Of a stretch of DNA of 64,000 nucleotides, positions 24,985 through 37,318 are shown piece by piece. Source of the stretch: Cristatella mucedo (lineage: Eukaryota; Bryozoa; Phylactolaemata; Cristatellidae); assembly GCA_009760855.2 (NCBI GenBank), contig WPIO01000024.1:4302501-4366500 (forward strand), written 5' to 3'. How positions within the stretch are numbered: position 1 is the stretch's first letter; every line of letters starts with the position of its first letter. Under the pieces are notes generated by a model. The model ran no database searches. It was not told the DNA's origin and saw only the letters and a program-made list of their open reading frames with translations. A program made the translations under genes and the position numbers.

Positions 24985-25145
24985 CCACGATAGCACTCTA
25001 GGTAAGGCGGGCGTCCTTCACTACATCGGTCCTGCGTTTGTAGGTTTGAATCCCTCGGTGGCCGACTATGATTTTCTGCTGCAAGCAGGGTTCCAACCGT
25101 AAAGGCTCATCTAGCTCTATACAAAAACAAGCTGTTGAAATCAGT
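24985..25145 (+). mobile_element. tRNA-derived SINE, family SINE-1 (copy b)
   Basis: A-box-like ACGATAGCACTCTAGGTAAGG, B box AGGTTTGAATCC and body TTTTCTGCTGCAAGCAGGG then CTCTATACAAAAAC match the minus-strand copy at 15940-16083 throughout. It sits in intron 1 of the protease gene. Whether it is still transcribed by pol III cannot be told. Confidence 0.75.
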
Positions 25146-26098
25146 TAATGCTATTGATGTGAAATAAAGTTAAATCTTTGCAGCCAACCTTAACAATTTG
25201 CCGGTCTCTCCCACTATATAAACATTCAGGCTCTATCTAGGGACTAATGTACCTACCTATCTGTAGTAAATTAAGCCTGCCTCACTGTACTTATGAAATC
25301 CATCAGGGAGATCGCTGCATGGGACTAAATTTACCATCGTAAAAAACGCTATCATTCTGGGAATTAGATTAACAAAAGCCAGGAGATGGTACTGAAGTTC
25401 ATCGGCTATCTATGAAAATAGTGTAAATGTAGCTCCGAGAGACTTGGGTTGCATCTTTATATGCCGACTTCACCTACCGACCAGAGCTAGATACAAAATG
25501 CGACTATTGATTGACTGTAGCTTTATAGGGTAAACACCGGTATATCCACTGAACGCCCATGCGGCGATCGTCTAATGATTACTTAATGCGAGACTCTAAA
25601 ATAGTTGAATAAACTTTTAATTAAATGTGAATACGCAGTTGGTCTTAAAAGCACCATTTCACTGCAGAGAGGCAAGACAAGCTGTTCTTTTGGACCCCTA
25701 CTTGCAGCCACGTATAATTCTCATGTGACCCAGTCTAGTACCTTGAGTCAATCTTGTTTAGTAACGTTTTACACTCTCTTATGGACACCCATGAGGTTAA
25801 TGTTCCGTATACGTAGACATTTAAAATGCACACGGCGCTTCTTTGCTATGGTCATTTTTGGTAATTGATTTGAATTAAGACATTTCAAAATGCGCACGAT
25901 GCTCATTCACTGTTTTCTTATCACTATGTTTTGAATTGGCTGAGGATCTTGGACAATGTCGATAGTTTAGGCTTGAACAGCACCAGTTTCAGGCCGAGAC
26001 CTTGCTCGAATTACTTCTACCCTATTTTCGTTTTGCTGCATCCACAAACCCGTTAGCAGCTTGTATTTTAAGGAGTGCGTTTATAAATACTTTTCTAG
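25146..26098. other. Intron 1, 3' part
   Basis: No gene recognised. An open stretch at 25605-25868 (87 codons) has no motif and weak splice context. Confidence 0.45.
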
Positions 26099-26313
26099 AA
26101 AACTCGCTAACCGGAGTACATGTGACTTTCGCTTCCTCCAAAAATGGTCAGTCAGCCAATCCTCGTGAAGTACACTGCAACATTACGATTGATGGTGAGG
26201 AGATAGCGATGAAACTTGTACAAAATGACCGACTGCAGATTGCAACGCCCATATATTATTTGGATGAAAACCACACCATTTCCACTCTTCATGAGCTTGA
26301 TGAAAGATTTAAG
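26099..26313 (+). CDS. Metalloprotease exon 2: propeptide
   Basis: An acceptor CTTTTCTAG precedes the exon; it enters in phase 1 and leaves in phase 0 at TTTAAG|GTAAAA. About 71 residues. The style is that of an M12B propeptide: CNITIDGEEIAMKLVQNDRL with alternating hydrophobic residues (compare the widespread F-x-L-x-L-x-x-N-x-x-L pattern), then IYYLDENHTIS. A possible N-glycosylation site is NIT. The open frame extends upstream to 26002, so an earlier acceptor (for example after GTTAGCAG at about 26059) is possible, but only 26099 was checked to fit exon 1. In the mature enzyme this part is removed. Confidence 0.65.
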
Positions 26314-26386
26314 GTAAAAAGCCAAAGAGATTCGCACGTGTTAATGTGGAATCTTTCGAATAGTAAACCTAATTTCTTTTGCACAG

Positions 26387-26479
26387 GACACGAAATTCTA
26401 CCAGGAGGCTAGTGGTAAGGCAGCCGTGGCTCTAACACCACGAAAAGCGAAAGAGACAGAATCAGAAACGCATGACATG
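26387..26479 (+). CDS. Metalloprotease exon 3: propeptide
   Basis: Acceptor TTCTTTTGCACAG, donor ATG|GTATGT, 31 codons, phase 0 on both sides. The intron before it is only 73 bases. Joined to exon 2 it gives FKDTKFYQEASGKAAVALTP, the end of an M12B propeptide core, followed by a charged linker rich in Lys/Glu. The next recognised exon (39587) needs phase 1 on its left, so either an unseen small exon lies in the 13 kb intron or a weaker donor five bases downstream (T|GTGCTA) is used. Confidence 0.65.
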
Positions 26480-27009
26480 GTATGTGCTACCACGAATGGT
26501 ACATCTCGACGCCTGCCTAATATGCAACTTCGGCACTAATCTGTGGTCAGGACTTTTTTATATCCGGTTGCTAAAAGGGAACGAGTCTTCAGATTTTACT
26601 ATGTGGTCTAATGTGTGGTTTGTGGTTAATCTATATGTTCCGTAGAGACTTTTGGCCAGGTATACCCATTTTTAAGAACTAAGCGCCACAACTGAACTTA
26701 AGCTGGGTGCCAAATTGGAACACAAATAAAATGCAGTTGTACTTTAGCTAGTATACGAAACTGACTTTATGATTCACCCGACGCTCTTAATAGTGATATG
26801 GTAACTTTGACGTGAGAAAATTTAGTAGTTGCTTGCTTCTCTCGTTTGAGCTAATTGACTGGTACAGACAGCTACCGATCTCTGCATCTGCCAGACTTGC
26901 TCAGACAGCTTAGAAATTGGGATGTGATGATTGATATGCTTCTGGTTATATATTGTGGGCTTTAATCATACCAGTTTACATAATGCTTGGTTACTGTGGT
27001 AACTAACCC

Positions 27010-27175
27010 CGTGTGTGTATGTTTGTGTGTATGTTTGTGTGTGTGTGTGCATGTGTGTGTGTGCATGTGTGTGTGTGCATGTGTGTGTGTGCATGTGTGT
27101 GTGTGCATGTGTGTGTGTGCATGTGTGTGTGTGCATGTGTGTGTGTGCATGTGTGTGTGTGCATGTGTGTGTGGG

Positions 27176-27231
<56 letters not shown>

Positions 27232-27300
27232 CATGTGTGTGTGGGCATGTGTTGGTGGGGATGTGTGTGTGCAAGCCTGTGAGTGCTTGCCTGTGTGTGC
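27010..27300. repeat. (GT)n with a 14-bp GCAT(GT)5 minisatellite
   Basis: From about 27048 to 27180 the unit GCATGTGTGTGTGT recurs with exact 14-base spacing about nine times, then an uninterrupted GT run of about 50 bases, then GGGCATGTGT variants. The alternating purine-pyrimidine sequence can adopt Z-DNA. The Cys/Val and His/Thr open frames on it are artefacts. Confidence 0.97.
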
Positions 27301-27474
27301 ATGATTATAGATAGTGGGCTCGCCGGCACACTGCTATTGCATGCAGACCGGTAGTGGCATATACCACCCCAGTGTCTAACAGCTGGTGGCCGTGGCCTTC
27401 CGGTGGGCCGGAGCCCAGCTGTGGTCTGGCGGTTATGCTTTATCTCCTGACTGTCTTTGATATAATATAATAAT

Positions 27475-27650
27475 ATATATCATTTATATAGCTCCCCAAC
27501 AGAACGTAATCTTTATTCAGGCGCTTCACATATGCATTGGGGCTTGAGCCCACGACCTCAGTCAGACCTTGGTCGGAGCGAGCACCGTAAAAACTAGACC
27601 AAACCAGCTCGTCTTTGTCCTCTAGCAAAATCACTGGCTGAGCTGTGCCT
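27475..27650 (-). mobile_element. tRNA-derived SINE, family SINE-2 (copy c, best preserved)
   Basis: On the minus strand: a tRNA-like head GAGCTGGTTTGGTCTAG (A-box area), GCTCCGACCAAGGTCTGACT, a B box GTGGGCTCAAGCCCC, then a non-tRNA end TGTGAAGCGCCTGAATAAAG and AGCTATATAAATGATAT running into an (ATATT) tail. The 3' end resembles the LINE-1 3' end TGTAAAGCGCCTAGAAAGAG with the following GGTGCTTTATCAAGTACATT. This is the copy that defines the family here; others are at 12195-12308 and 12318-12445. Confidence 0.75.
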
Positions 27651-30119
27651 GGGAGGCAGTGAGGGTCAGAGGCAACGCTAGCCTAAGATAAAACAGTTGT
27701 GTTAGGGGACCACTGCCAGGCGCCTACGAAGATGCGTTCTTGTGAGCCAACTCGGTGTTCTGCATGCTTTAGCATACGTACTTGCTTGGGAGAGCATTAT
27801 TTGCATACACTAACGGCTTTTTTATTGGTTAGGTTGGCTCTGAGACATGGCAGTAGGCTGCTTTTTAGGCTCACGAACCTACTAGGCTTTGTTCGGACGA
27901 ACTTCATACAGATCTCCTACTTAGCGCCCCACACATTCTCAAGTAGTCATTGAGGTCCAAATGGGAGAATCGGGGTTAGCATGATTCGGACGCATTGCAA
28001 GAACGTTCCAGATACCCATGTAAGAAATTTGTATATACTAATATATAAAAAATTTGCCCAGCCAAAATTTTCGACATGAATTTACTTGCAACTCTCAAAT
28101 GCTGATAGCACAAACTAACAACAGCTACATGTATTTTAAAATTAGAGTCACGTATTTAATATTGTACATACCATTGAAGCACTAACATGGAAACTGAATT
28201 GAATATAATAGACCATTAGCTAGTCCTTTCGTCCTCATCTTATCAATATTGTTCTAGGGAAAATTTAAGTAAAACCTGTGGTAATTCACAACCGATAAAA
28301 TATTTCTTCAACTCCACTTTCCTAACAATCTGAGCTGATATAAGTAACAACACTTAGTGTGCATTAAAATGCATCCTGATTTATAAAAATAAATCTACCA
28401 GATATAAACTTAAATCATTTCCCATAGCTCCGAACAGTTATGAATTAAATAATGGCACACAATGCATACTGGAATCCAATCTCAAGGTTCTACAAGACTA
28501 TTTTTCAGGCAATTGTTGTTCGACTTAGGTACATTTCTAGTTAGCATGTATTGCGGAAACATACGCAAAGTTATTTAGTGCACTAGGTATATCTGTGCAT
28601 AAATCTGTCTTAGATATTTTTTCCATGGCTATTAGATAATACGTAATATTTTGCTTAATTTTCAGAATTGGCGTCACAGCTGAAAGCCTCTTTAAGTACC
28701 ACTCACAGATTATAAATGCATAAACGTCAACTTTCATAGTTTGCAGTGCCTATTGCATTTTTGTACTTGCATAAGTGATAGCCTTTATCTCAGAACCAAA
28801 ATTTTCCTTTTTACACAGAAACATGCTAGAAAAACTTAAAATTAGTCGTGCTTCAGGTCCGGCAGAAACTAATTATTTATTTCTAGCTTCAAGCAGTATG
28901 GATTGCTATTGATGTTGTACTATCATTAATTAAAGAGATTTTTTTATCCACCTAACCTATAACACGTTAAGAAAATTGTTAAGGAATGCCCATTTTGCTA
29001 ATATCTAATTGCGCATAAGTCATATGCATGAAGAGATTTGCGAATACCAGTATTTGGTAAAATGTTATTCAAATTTGTCTTTTGAGTTAGATAGAATGTG
29101 TGTGAGAGAGTGCATCTGCAGCTGTATTTGAGGCGTGCGTGTGTGTGAAGAGCATCCTTTAGGATTGCTTTTATACATGAATGTTCCTTAGCTTAGTGTG
29201 TTACCGAATATAGTCCGCCTAGGAATGTTACAACTCCTAAGGCAGCAGCTTGCATCATGGATGCTTTGCTTTGCAATTCCCTAAATTGTGTAGTGCAAAA
29301 CGGTTTTGTGGTGCTTAAATAAAGTCAATTTTGATTCTTTTGTTGCTCAGTTTCATGGAGCTTCTACAGTTCCTCACAATACGCTAAGTATTGCATAATT
29401 TGTATAGCATATGGAAAGTGTATGTAAATATATTTATTAATCTGATAGCACCTTGCAATAATATTGATTTATATTTTAGGAATTATTTATTTGTATCAAG
29501 AGTGAATTGTCATTTGAAAATCTCACGTGTCTTTAGTTATTTAAAGCCTCTAAATTTTCGACTAAAAATGTATAATGTTAGGTATTCAGCTGTCTCAAAA
29601 AATGGAATTTCAACAATTTCATTTTTGTTTAGTGTCCCCAATCTCATATACATCAATGGTTTTGTCATCGCAAAGGCATAAATAAAATTGTACTAGTCAG
29701 AAACGTGATGACGGTGTATGCTGAAAAGAAACACTTGTATCTTGCTTAAAGTATTGTTTTCTCACATAAAATTCTCCAGCTAGTGTACACGTATCTAATT
29801 TTTCTTTAGAATCCCTGTCCTGACTTTTTATTAAAGGTTTTGGGCCGACTAGTCTTCAGCAGCTACTTAATAAGGCTAGAGATAGCTATGTAACTTCAAT
29901 ATGGTGAGTTAAATAAATTAATTTCAAAGTGAATCGCATAGGTTAGCAAGAAACATATGCAAATGATCTCTCGATTTATATTTTTGTGTATAATTTACCC
30001 GTTAAGTGATTATGGTTGGTAATTTATAATGTAATTCATTTCGTCCCTTCTGGACTTAACGTTTACATCAATTTCATATGTGATGACGATATATGTACAA
30101 CAGTTACTTTGTGGTAATG
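27651..30119. other. Long intron 3, nothing supported
   Basis: AT-rich intronic sequence. Open stretches up to 96 codons (29391-29681) carry no recognisable motif. A short GT-rich piece lies near 29095-29150. Confidence 0.45.
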
Positions 30120-30402
30120 CAACGTTAATGTAATGTAATTTATTGTAACGTATCTCCGGCTGTAACTCCACAACGTCAAAAAGACTATGCGGGTGTTATG
30201 TAGGGGAGTGTTGTTAAGCACACTCCCAGCCAAAGTGGCTTTCGGTTAGCATTCAGTAGCCAAAGGACTTCATCTCACGCAAAAAAGAGAAATTGCGAAG
30301 CATAGCAGAGTCAAGTGGGCAGTCAGGCAAGTGATTATCATAGAACTAGCAGCACCTCAGGACGGCTGGAAAAGACGAGCCATAGTCGGCAGCGGGAGAG
30401 TA
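30120..30402 (-). mobile_element. LINE-2 family, 3' end fragment
   Basis: Minus-strand match to the last part of the LINE-2 copy at 22430-22690: GGAGTTACAGCCGGAGATAC near 30170-30150, CATAGTCTTTTTGACGTTGTG-type words, GAGATGAAGTCCTTTGGCTAC and CTGCCGACTATGGCTCG. It ends with a TTACAATAAATTACATTACA tail at the left border, which shows what the intact 3' tail of LINE-2 looks like. Confidence 0.8.
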
Positions 30403-32156
30403 GGTAAGATATGGGGAATCTTATACCATGAGAAAAAGAATCATACTTTAACAATTTTCATTGCAAACCTAAAGGGCTTTTCCAAAGTTTTGGAAAGACA
30501 TTCCAGCAGCATTCTCTATCACTTTGCTGTCACACGGAATGACAGATCTTGCATCAACTTAACCTCAACGAAGCCACGTCCTCAAGGGAAAGCTGGGGTA
30601 GCTTGCCAAATGCAATCCAAAGTAAGCAAGACTGTTCTGAAGTCGTGCTATGCCTACCTTTGATTAATTACTAAATGAGTAAATGGAAAATGTCTTTGAT
30701 TTATCACGGAAAGCCTTCTAAATAAGGCAAGCTCGGAAGCTGTTTCAGCAGATACTCAGGATGCAATCTCAAGAAATGTTCACGTTTACCTTATACTCGT
30801 ACTGAGCTATCCGAATGCACTACCAGCAAGTGGCATCCGTCATATTGAGAAGACAGTATTCGTAATTGCAGAAGAAAAGAGAACGCGATAAAAGCATCGC
30901 TATTGCAGAGAGCAACTGTAAAATCAAGCAACACTAGAAGCCTTCGAGGGAGCAAAGCCGAAACACGAATTCAACCTCGCATTCTAGAAACTTCACGACA
31001 AAAGACTGAAAAACTAGCTTAGATGCATCGCTCTCCTAACGTTTAGCAAGGCTACATCTACGAAAAGGTAGAGTCAGAATGAGATTGAAGGTAAGATTCA
31101 AATGCTTATCAGTTTCGTCCGGATATGGAGTCCTCTCACAATGGAAGGCAGGGCTCACCACCTAGGCTATGCTTACCACCAGGTGAATAGGCAGTCAGGT
31201 GCGTGTCTAAATGCCCTATAAAACCCGGCCGGTGTGCTATTCTCAGTCGATGCATATTTCTGTTATACATTAAAAAAGTTCTGTTTCATTTTACAATTAT
31301 TAATCCATCCAATTTTCCGATAAGAGAGCTTAAATTTTGATTTGTTTTATATTAAAAGCAATGCAAAGAAATCCCTCACCTGACTTTCTTAAAACATAAA
31401 TCAGTCAAACACTATCAAAATCATATCTGGTAATTCACGATGGTATAAGGCTATGAAAGTTCCGTTAGAAACTTGCACAGTTAAAAATAATATTTTTAGG
31501 ATGGACTGATATTCCACCGGAATTCGACTTATCGAATCAGTAAAATGCACGCCAATTCAAAGGGCATGGCTAATGTTTCCGGTTTCGATCATCGGCTGAA
31601 AAAGTTACGTCGGCGAGGTTGGACAACAGACTACATACGTGAGTATGACAGCAAAAAGGATACTGCATCTTTTTCATCTACTTTGAATTCAATACATCAT
31701 CAAAACTATAGATAGCGATACATGAACATACAAAAAAGGCTGCCTAAATCACTCTCAAAGTTCAATAGATAAATTATTGAAATATTGTAAGGAAGGCACT
31801 CATTTCCTTGTTTGTGCTTAGCCAAGAGCTACAACGATGGACGTAAAAGCTAGCTTACAAGTAAGTGCATTACCGTTTTCACGATTTGCCTTCGAAGACT
31901 CCATATATAATTTAGAAGCTAACATATATGTAAAGACATGGCATTTGTAAACGTAGCTACGTATACTACCTTAAACCTCCATCAATCAAATTCAAAATTG
32001 CACTAGAAGACAAGTAGAAAAATAAAAAAGCATGACCTTTTGTCACTAACATGCATTTAAATATATTATGGAGAAAAAGGAATTGGATGAACTGATAGAA
32101 CATATAAATTGCATCTGAAAATTGTGCCTGCTGGCCACCATGGGGTATGAACATTC
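30403..32156. other. Intron 3, nothing supported
   Basis: No domain-bearing open stretch and no recognisable repeat. Short 60-100 codon frames only. Confidence 0.45.
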
Positions 32157-32227
32157 TTCCGGACATTCCCCCTCAAATTACCCCCTGGAAATCCCCCCCC
32201 GACATTTCCCTCTAGATATTCCCCTGA
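32157..32227. repeat. C-rich tract of about five 13-bp units (G-runs on minus strand)
   Basis: On the minus strand five G-runs of 3-8 bases are spaced by 7-10 AT-rich bases: GGGGAATATCTAGAGGG, then GGGGGGATTTCCAG, GGGGGTAATTTGAG and GGGGGAATGTCCGG. The units look like diverged copies of GGGGNAATTTNNAG. This satisfies a loose G-quadruplex pattern, with loops at or above the usual limit of seven. Confidence 0.65.
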
Positions 32228-32363
32228 GTAGGATTTTTCGCAATTCTTTATTGAAATATTAGGATATAAATATTGAATATTGTAAGAAATTATATAGTAC
32301 ATATTATATAACATATTCTTACATTATAGTCATTAAAAATGTGGTCACTGCGGCCTTGATTTT

Positions 32364-32493
<130 letters not shown>

Positions 32494-32809
32494 CATATTC
32501 CAACATTGTAATCGTTAGAAATGCGAATGCTGAGGCCTGTTTTTTGGCAGACCACCAAGTGGAAGGTCAAGCTATGCATAGGGCTGCCAGCAACAGGTGC
32601 TCTCGGCAGCAGCAGCGAGTGCGTTGCAGTATCCTCAGCCGCCGCCGCCCCTCCCAACATTGGCACCGCCAGTTACCCCCTGACCAAACTTCAAAGCCGT
32701 CGCCGTGCCCCACCCCTGTTGTCTTAGCTGCACTGGGCTTTGCTCTACGACCACTAACGCCACTGTCGAACTGGCTGTACCGCCTCCGTTGGTCGTGCTA
32801 TCGAGTCAC

Positions 32810-33000
32810 CACAACTGTGTATGGTGCCACTAACCATACTTGCATGCTGACCCTGTGAATGTCGCCACTATCCATGTTAAGCTTGATGTCATCGAGAATA
32901 CTACTACTTACCATTCGATCTTACGTCCTTTGCAGTAAATGTAAAGTGCAATGAAAAATTAGGTTCTCTGTGAACAATATATACAATATATTATTATTAA
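32810..33000 (+). mobile_element. LINE-1 3' UTR fragment (plus strand)
   Basis: GCCACTAACCATACTTGCATGCTGACCCTGTG and GCAGTAAATGTAAAGTGC match the LINE-1 3' UTR at 38800-38935, ending with a broken ATT tail. Only the last 190 bases are kept. Confidence 0.8.
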
Positions 33001-33149
33001 TATGTATGTTCTGACATTACTGGTTACTTTTGTTATTTCAGTAACATGTTGTTAGAAATTTGAGCAATAACTATACATGTCTCTATATTTCTCAATGTAT
33101 GGTAAATTTCTGTATATGGAACAACTTAGCTAAGTTGTAATTATATTAA

Positions 33150-33220
33150 AATTATAATTAATGCAATTGATAAAGAGCTCTCAGAGAGCTCAATCTCTTT
33201 CTAGGTGCTTTACATTTGCT
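33150..33220 (-). mobile_element. LINE-1 3' tail fragment (minus strand)
   Basis: TCAATCTCTTTCTAGGTGCTTTACATTTGCTGC is the reverse complement of the LINE-1 end GCA(G/A)CAAATGTAAAGC-CCTAGAAAGAGATT. It faces the plus-strand fragment at 32810-33000 tail to tail. Confidence 0.75.
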
Positions 33221-34852
33221 GCCAAACGAAGTGTTACGCTGTTCATGGAAGAGTTTTATTGCAGGAACATTTTTTTAAGATTACTTAATGTGATTGTGAT
33301 AAAAAATTTGAAGCTTAGCTTATTTCATTGGAACGCCAAATGGGTTTTTTTCGTTAGTCTAGATATAGTGAAGTAAAAAAAAACGTTTTTCAACTGCAAT
33401 GGATTGACAAATAATTTGGTCCAATTTTTACTGACCGGTTTTGATATCAAATTTAGAAATAATTTCTACCAATTTATCATTTGAAATCCTGGTCATTATG
33501 ACACTTGGGTCTTCAGATAGGACACCGTTTTGTAGTATTGAAATATCATTCAAAAACGTCACTCTGGCCCTCTCTCGGGTCTTATCTGAATGAAATGTGT
33601 TCAATCCTGATTGCATCTAATTAAGTCTTAATAACTCAGTAGACAGTGTAGCAGCATGCGGACTCTTCGGTTTCTAATTTCACAATTTAAGTAAAGCATG
33701 TATACTGTTTCCAGTCCTTGATGGCATAAGGTGTACTGTATGCAGATTGTTTGCCAAAATAAAAACACATTTATTGATTCAGTCAGGCTCTTGCATATCA
33801 CTTTAACCTTTCATAAAAACTGAAACCCCAGGCCTTATGTAATTTCAATTAATAATAAAATATATCTACAATAGACAAATTTAGCAGCCCAAAACTGGGC
33901 CAGTCATTCTGTGGTCTACAGCTTATTCTAAAATGGTAGTGTCCACAACGTATTCCTGCTATATACGGCAAACTTCTGCTGGGCATTTTGAAAGAGAAAA
34001 GGTTCGACCGGTGTATTTAACGTACATACAAAAATGGGCAAATAAAATAAAATTGTCAAATATTATTTACGTGATACTTTTTTTACTTCGAATTCTTAGA
34101 AAAGTTCGATTGCTAATTTTAAAGTTTTTTTTAAGAGTGCAACCAATTTACACTTTATTTTCGCTTGTAATAAGTATTGCGAAAGCAACCTCGGGTTTAA
34201 GGTCCATTGCTCCTATATATTACCCTATTAAAACTAATCTTAGTACTGAAACTAAGCCTATTTTGTACAATACAGGGTTTTCTCCTGCCTGATTGATTGT
34301 GCATAATTACACTGCCCGGTACCAAATAATGTATTTTAGGTTAAACAACAGTAATAGCTTTCCGAAGTCTGAATTTTTTAATTTAAAAAATAATAAAAGT
34401 GCATCTTGGTTACTTGTAAAAGTTTTATATTGCACGTTTTTGTAAGGTTAGTAGTCCTACCAGCAATAATCTTAACGATGTCATCATAGAAATAATTATC
34501 GTAAAAATCGTCATAACTTACTGTGGTTAGGTCTCAAGCTTGTTTTTTTAATCCACAATCCAATTACGATTTTAGCAAAGAAAAAACAAAACGCTTTAGT
34601 TATTTAGTGGTACCACCTCTTTACCTCTTTGAATATATGGTCGGCCTAAGCGTTTGACATTCTGCGAGTTAAGCCATATTTTGTCCATTTCTCAGCAGGC
34701 TGAGTCCAAAACACAGTTTGCTATTTTCGGAAAGCAGAGGGATTGACATATTTTTAGTGTACGGTTCGGAACGGTTGCTGAACCTAATAGCAAAGAACTC
34801 TTCCTAACGTTGTGCTTGGCATCAATGGTAGATGTTTCCTAGTCACTTTTTA
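33221..34852. other. Intron 3, nothing supported
   Basis: Strongly AT-rich. A 119-codon open stretch (33933-34292) is rich in Ile/Leu/Lys as expected by chance in such DNA and shows no motif. Confidence 0.45.
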
Positions 34853-36480
34853 ACCATAATAATAAGAATAATAAAAATAATAGAATACTTGATCAGCACA
34901 TTCGGAGAAATCAATCTACTTCTACGTGCTTTAAAGTTGCTTCCAAGGAAAAGCGACCGCATGGTGAGTTTTATCATGCTTGATAAACAACATTAGTTAC
35001 TGGTTTAAGGGTGACATGCACAGCATCAGCACAAAAGTGGGGTCAGTGGCTGCATGCTCAGTGTCAGCAGGCATAGGCATATAAAGGAAAAATCACACGG
35101 ACCTACTAAATGCTGAGCTAAATCGTGCGGTTTTAACTTATTTTTAAATATGCTCAAGTCAGGTAATATTGCGATGCAGTTTGGGAGTGAATTCCAGGAT
35201 TTGGAAGCAAAAAAAAACAAATTCACGGTCTCCAAAAGATTTTAAGTTTGTAAGAGGTATTGGTAAACTGTTAGATTCAGAAAACCGGTGGTAAGAAGCT
35301 TGGCCTGGTGCTGGAATAGATCTGACAGACAGGCTGGAGCCAAACAATGGAGTCAACTAAAAGTGAGTGACAGAACCGTGAAGTCAATCCGTTGCTTGAC
35401 TGGGGGCCAGTGCAGGTCGGAAGGATGTGGTGTTGTGGTGTGGCTACTGGTATGCTCACGACTGACAAGAGTAGCTGTAGAGTTTTTGCACCAGCTATTA
35501 ACGCCTGATTGCACATGCCAGTAGCCCTGCAAGTAGAGAGTTACAGAAGGCAAGACGGGATGTCACATATGCATGAGCCAACTTGTATGTGGCATCTTTT
35601 TCTAAGCAAGCCCACATTTTAGCAATGCTATGCATCTGAAAGTAGGCAGACTCGACCTGTGAAGTTAGCCCGGTTGTCTAACGAAATGTCACTTTGGAAC
35701 ACGACACATTGACTTCAAGCTGATTCAACCAGCGATATGCTGGCAGAGCCACTTTTAGGTATTAGCCTTTCCAATTTCTGAGTTACACTTGGTTTCCCCC
35801 TAACTAGTAAGTTAGTTTTATCATAATTTAATTTAAAAAATTGTCTGCCGTCCATGTCTGGATATCATCAATCCTTACAGCAAGTGAGTTGAGAGACATC
35901 GAGGTGCTCTAAGGCTGGCAGGTATCAAACCAAAGGTACAACTGAGTGTCATCCACATAGAAGTGAAAGCATCGATTGTGCTTGGCAATCGAATTGGCAA
36001 GAGGAAAATTATCAACCGTGAAAAGAACCGGACGTAGCACGGAGCACTGAGGTAACCCATATTTCTGAGGAACCTCGGACGATCGTTATCTGGTAACATC
36101 AATACTCCGTAATCACCCACTGAGGTAGGACCTGGGCCATAACAGAGCAGGGCCAGTGATGCCCAGGCGAGATGAGAGGAGCTCTTGAATAACTTTGTGA
36201 TCGATAGTATCAAAAGCTGCCGAAAGATCATGCAAAACAAGCAGAGTGACTCTACCTATGTCGGTATTCCTAAGTAGGTCCTTGTACACTCCAAGCAATT
36301 TAATAATAATAATAATATTATTATTAGATTTTGTGAAGTGATTAGCTTTAAAAAGAGACTGGAACTTATTAGCGAGGTTTGAAGCTTCAATACAGGAGTT
36401 CAGCTGGTCCACCACGACTCGTTATTGTGTCTTTAATAGGAATGGTAGAAGTGAAACCGTGCAGATGTTGGTCGCCCGGT
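34853..36480 (-). mobile_element. LINE-1 copy, 5'-truncated, antisense in intron 3
   Basis: Reads on the minus strand from about 36480 to an ATT-type tail at 34853-34890. The order is RT fingers, DLSAAFDTIDHKV (about 36230), YLSG, a YVDD box near 35950, ESARNLGV-type region, the HITPLL region near 35440 and the 3' UTR. Stops and frameshifts occur throughout. At 36300-36327 a run of TAA units followed by TTA units replaces about ten bases of the HSTESALL-coding part. With the opposite-strand copy at 37170-39000 it forms a large inverted pair. Confidence 0.88.
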
Positions 36481-37169
36481 TCTCTACACGTGGACGGTGT
36501 AATTCATCAACAGCAGCCTGTTAAAAACACAAGTTACTGCAACTGGATGCCGAAAGCAACAGATTATCTCTAGCCCATTAGTAATGTTTAGGCTCAGGGG
36601 CAAGCACTTTATGCAGCACCCACAGGACTGGTGCACTTAGCTGATGGAGAACTCCCAAAGCCAGACTACAATAAGCTACCCTTTTGCTGAAGCACTAGCT
36701 ATAGACCCAACCCCGAAGAGGGACACCTACTGAACACCAAGATATGCATTGCTTACTGAGTAGCTGGAGAACACTACCATGCAGTCTAAGTCGCACTTAG
36801 CTGTTCGTCACCATAGGTACGACTCTCGTGCTCTCGAGGCTTAGTCCGGCATCGACTACCGAAGCTGCAGCATCGATCTCTGTCAGTCGTCTAGTTAATT
36901 ATTCTCTATCTCTACACTTTAGACATTGATCACAGGTGCTACTTTGTAAGACCACCACCTTGCCATCCTTTCACTCTTTGTCTAATTAATTACAGTAGTC
37001 AGTCCACATCCTGACCCCTCTTCGTCTAAGCAAAGCTCCATTCTGACCCGAGCAGATTTTGAGGTCAGACTGAGACCCCTTTCTGCTCTGGGTTAACTAA
37101 TGTGACCCTTACCCAATACTACTTGGCTAGTCAGCCCACTACAGGTTGCTCTAGGTGCCCTAGTCTTAC
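36481..37169. other. Spacer between inverted LINE copies
   Basis: About 690 bases without a recognised feature; possible decayed LINE sequence but no certain block. Confidence 0.4.
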
Positions 37170-37318
37170 CCACTAAGGAAAAGCAGGTCACTAGTGATAT
37201 AGTCCTAAAGTTCGTATCTCAATCAAAGAAGACAACAAGTCCTCTGGACCCTATTCCCACTGTCCTGCTCCTACGTTGCATTGATCTGCTGCTGCCATGC
37301 ATAACTAACATCATTAAT

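Noticed and set aside
27048-27180. Regular 14-base spacing that might be read as a CRISPR-like array
   Set aside because: No unique spacers; the whole unit is repeated, and the context is eukaryotic.
26962-27329. His/Thr-rich and Cys/Val-rich open frames on both strands
   Set aside because: They translate the GT/CA repeat and the 14-bp minisatellite.
30331-30663. 110-codon open stretch on the plus strand
   Set aside because: Its first part is the antisense of a LINE-2 fragment and the rest shows no motif.
33933-34292. 119-codon open stretch on the plus strand
   Set aside because: Ile/Leu/Lys-rich as expected by chance in very AT-rich DNA.
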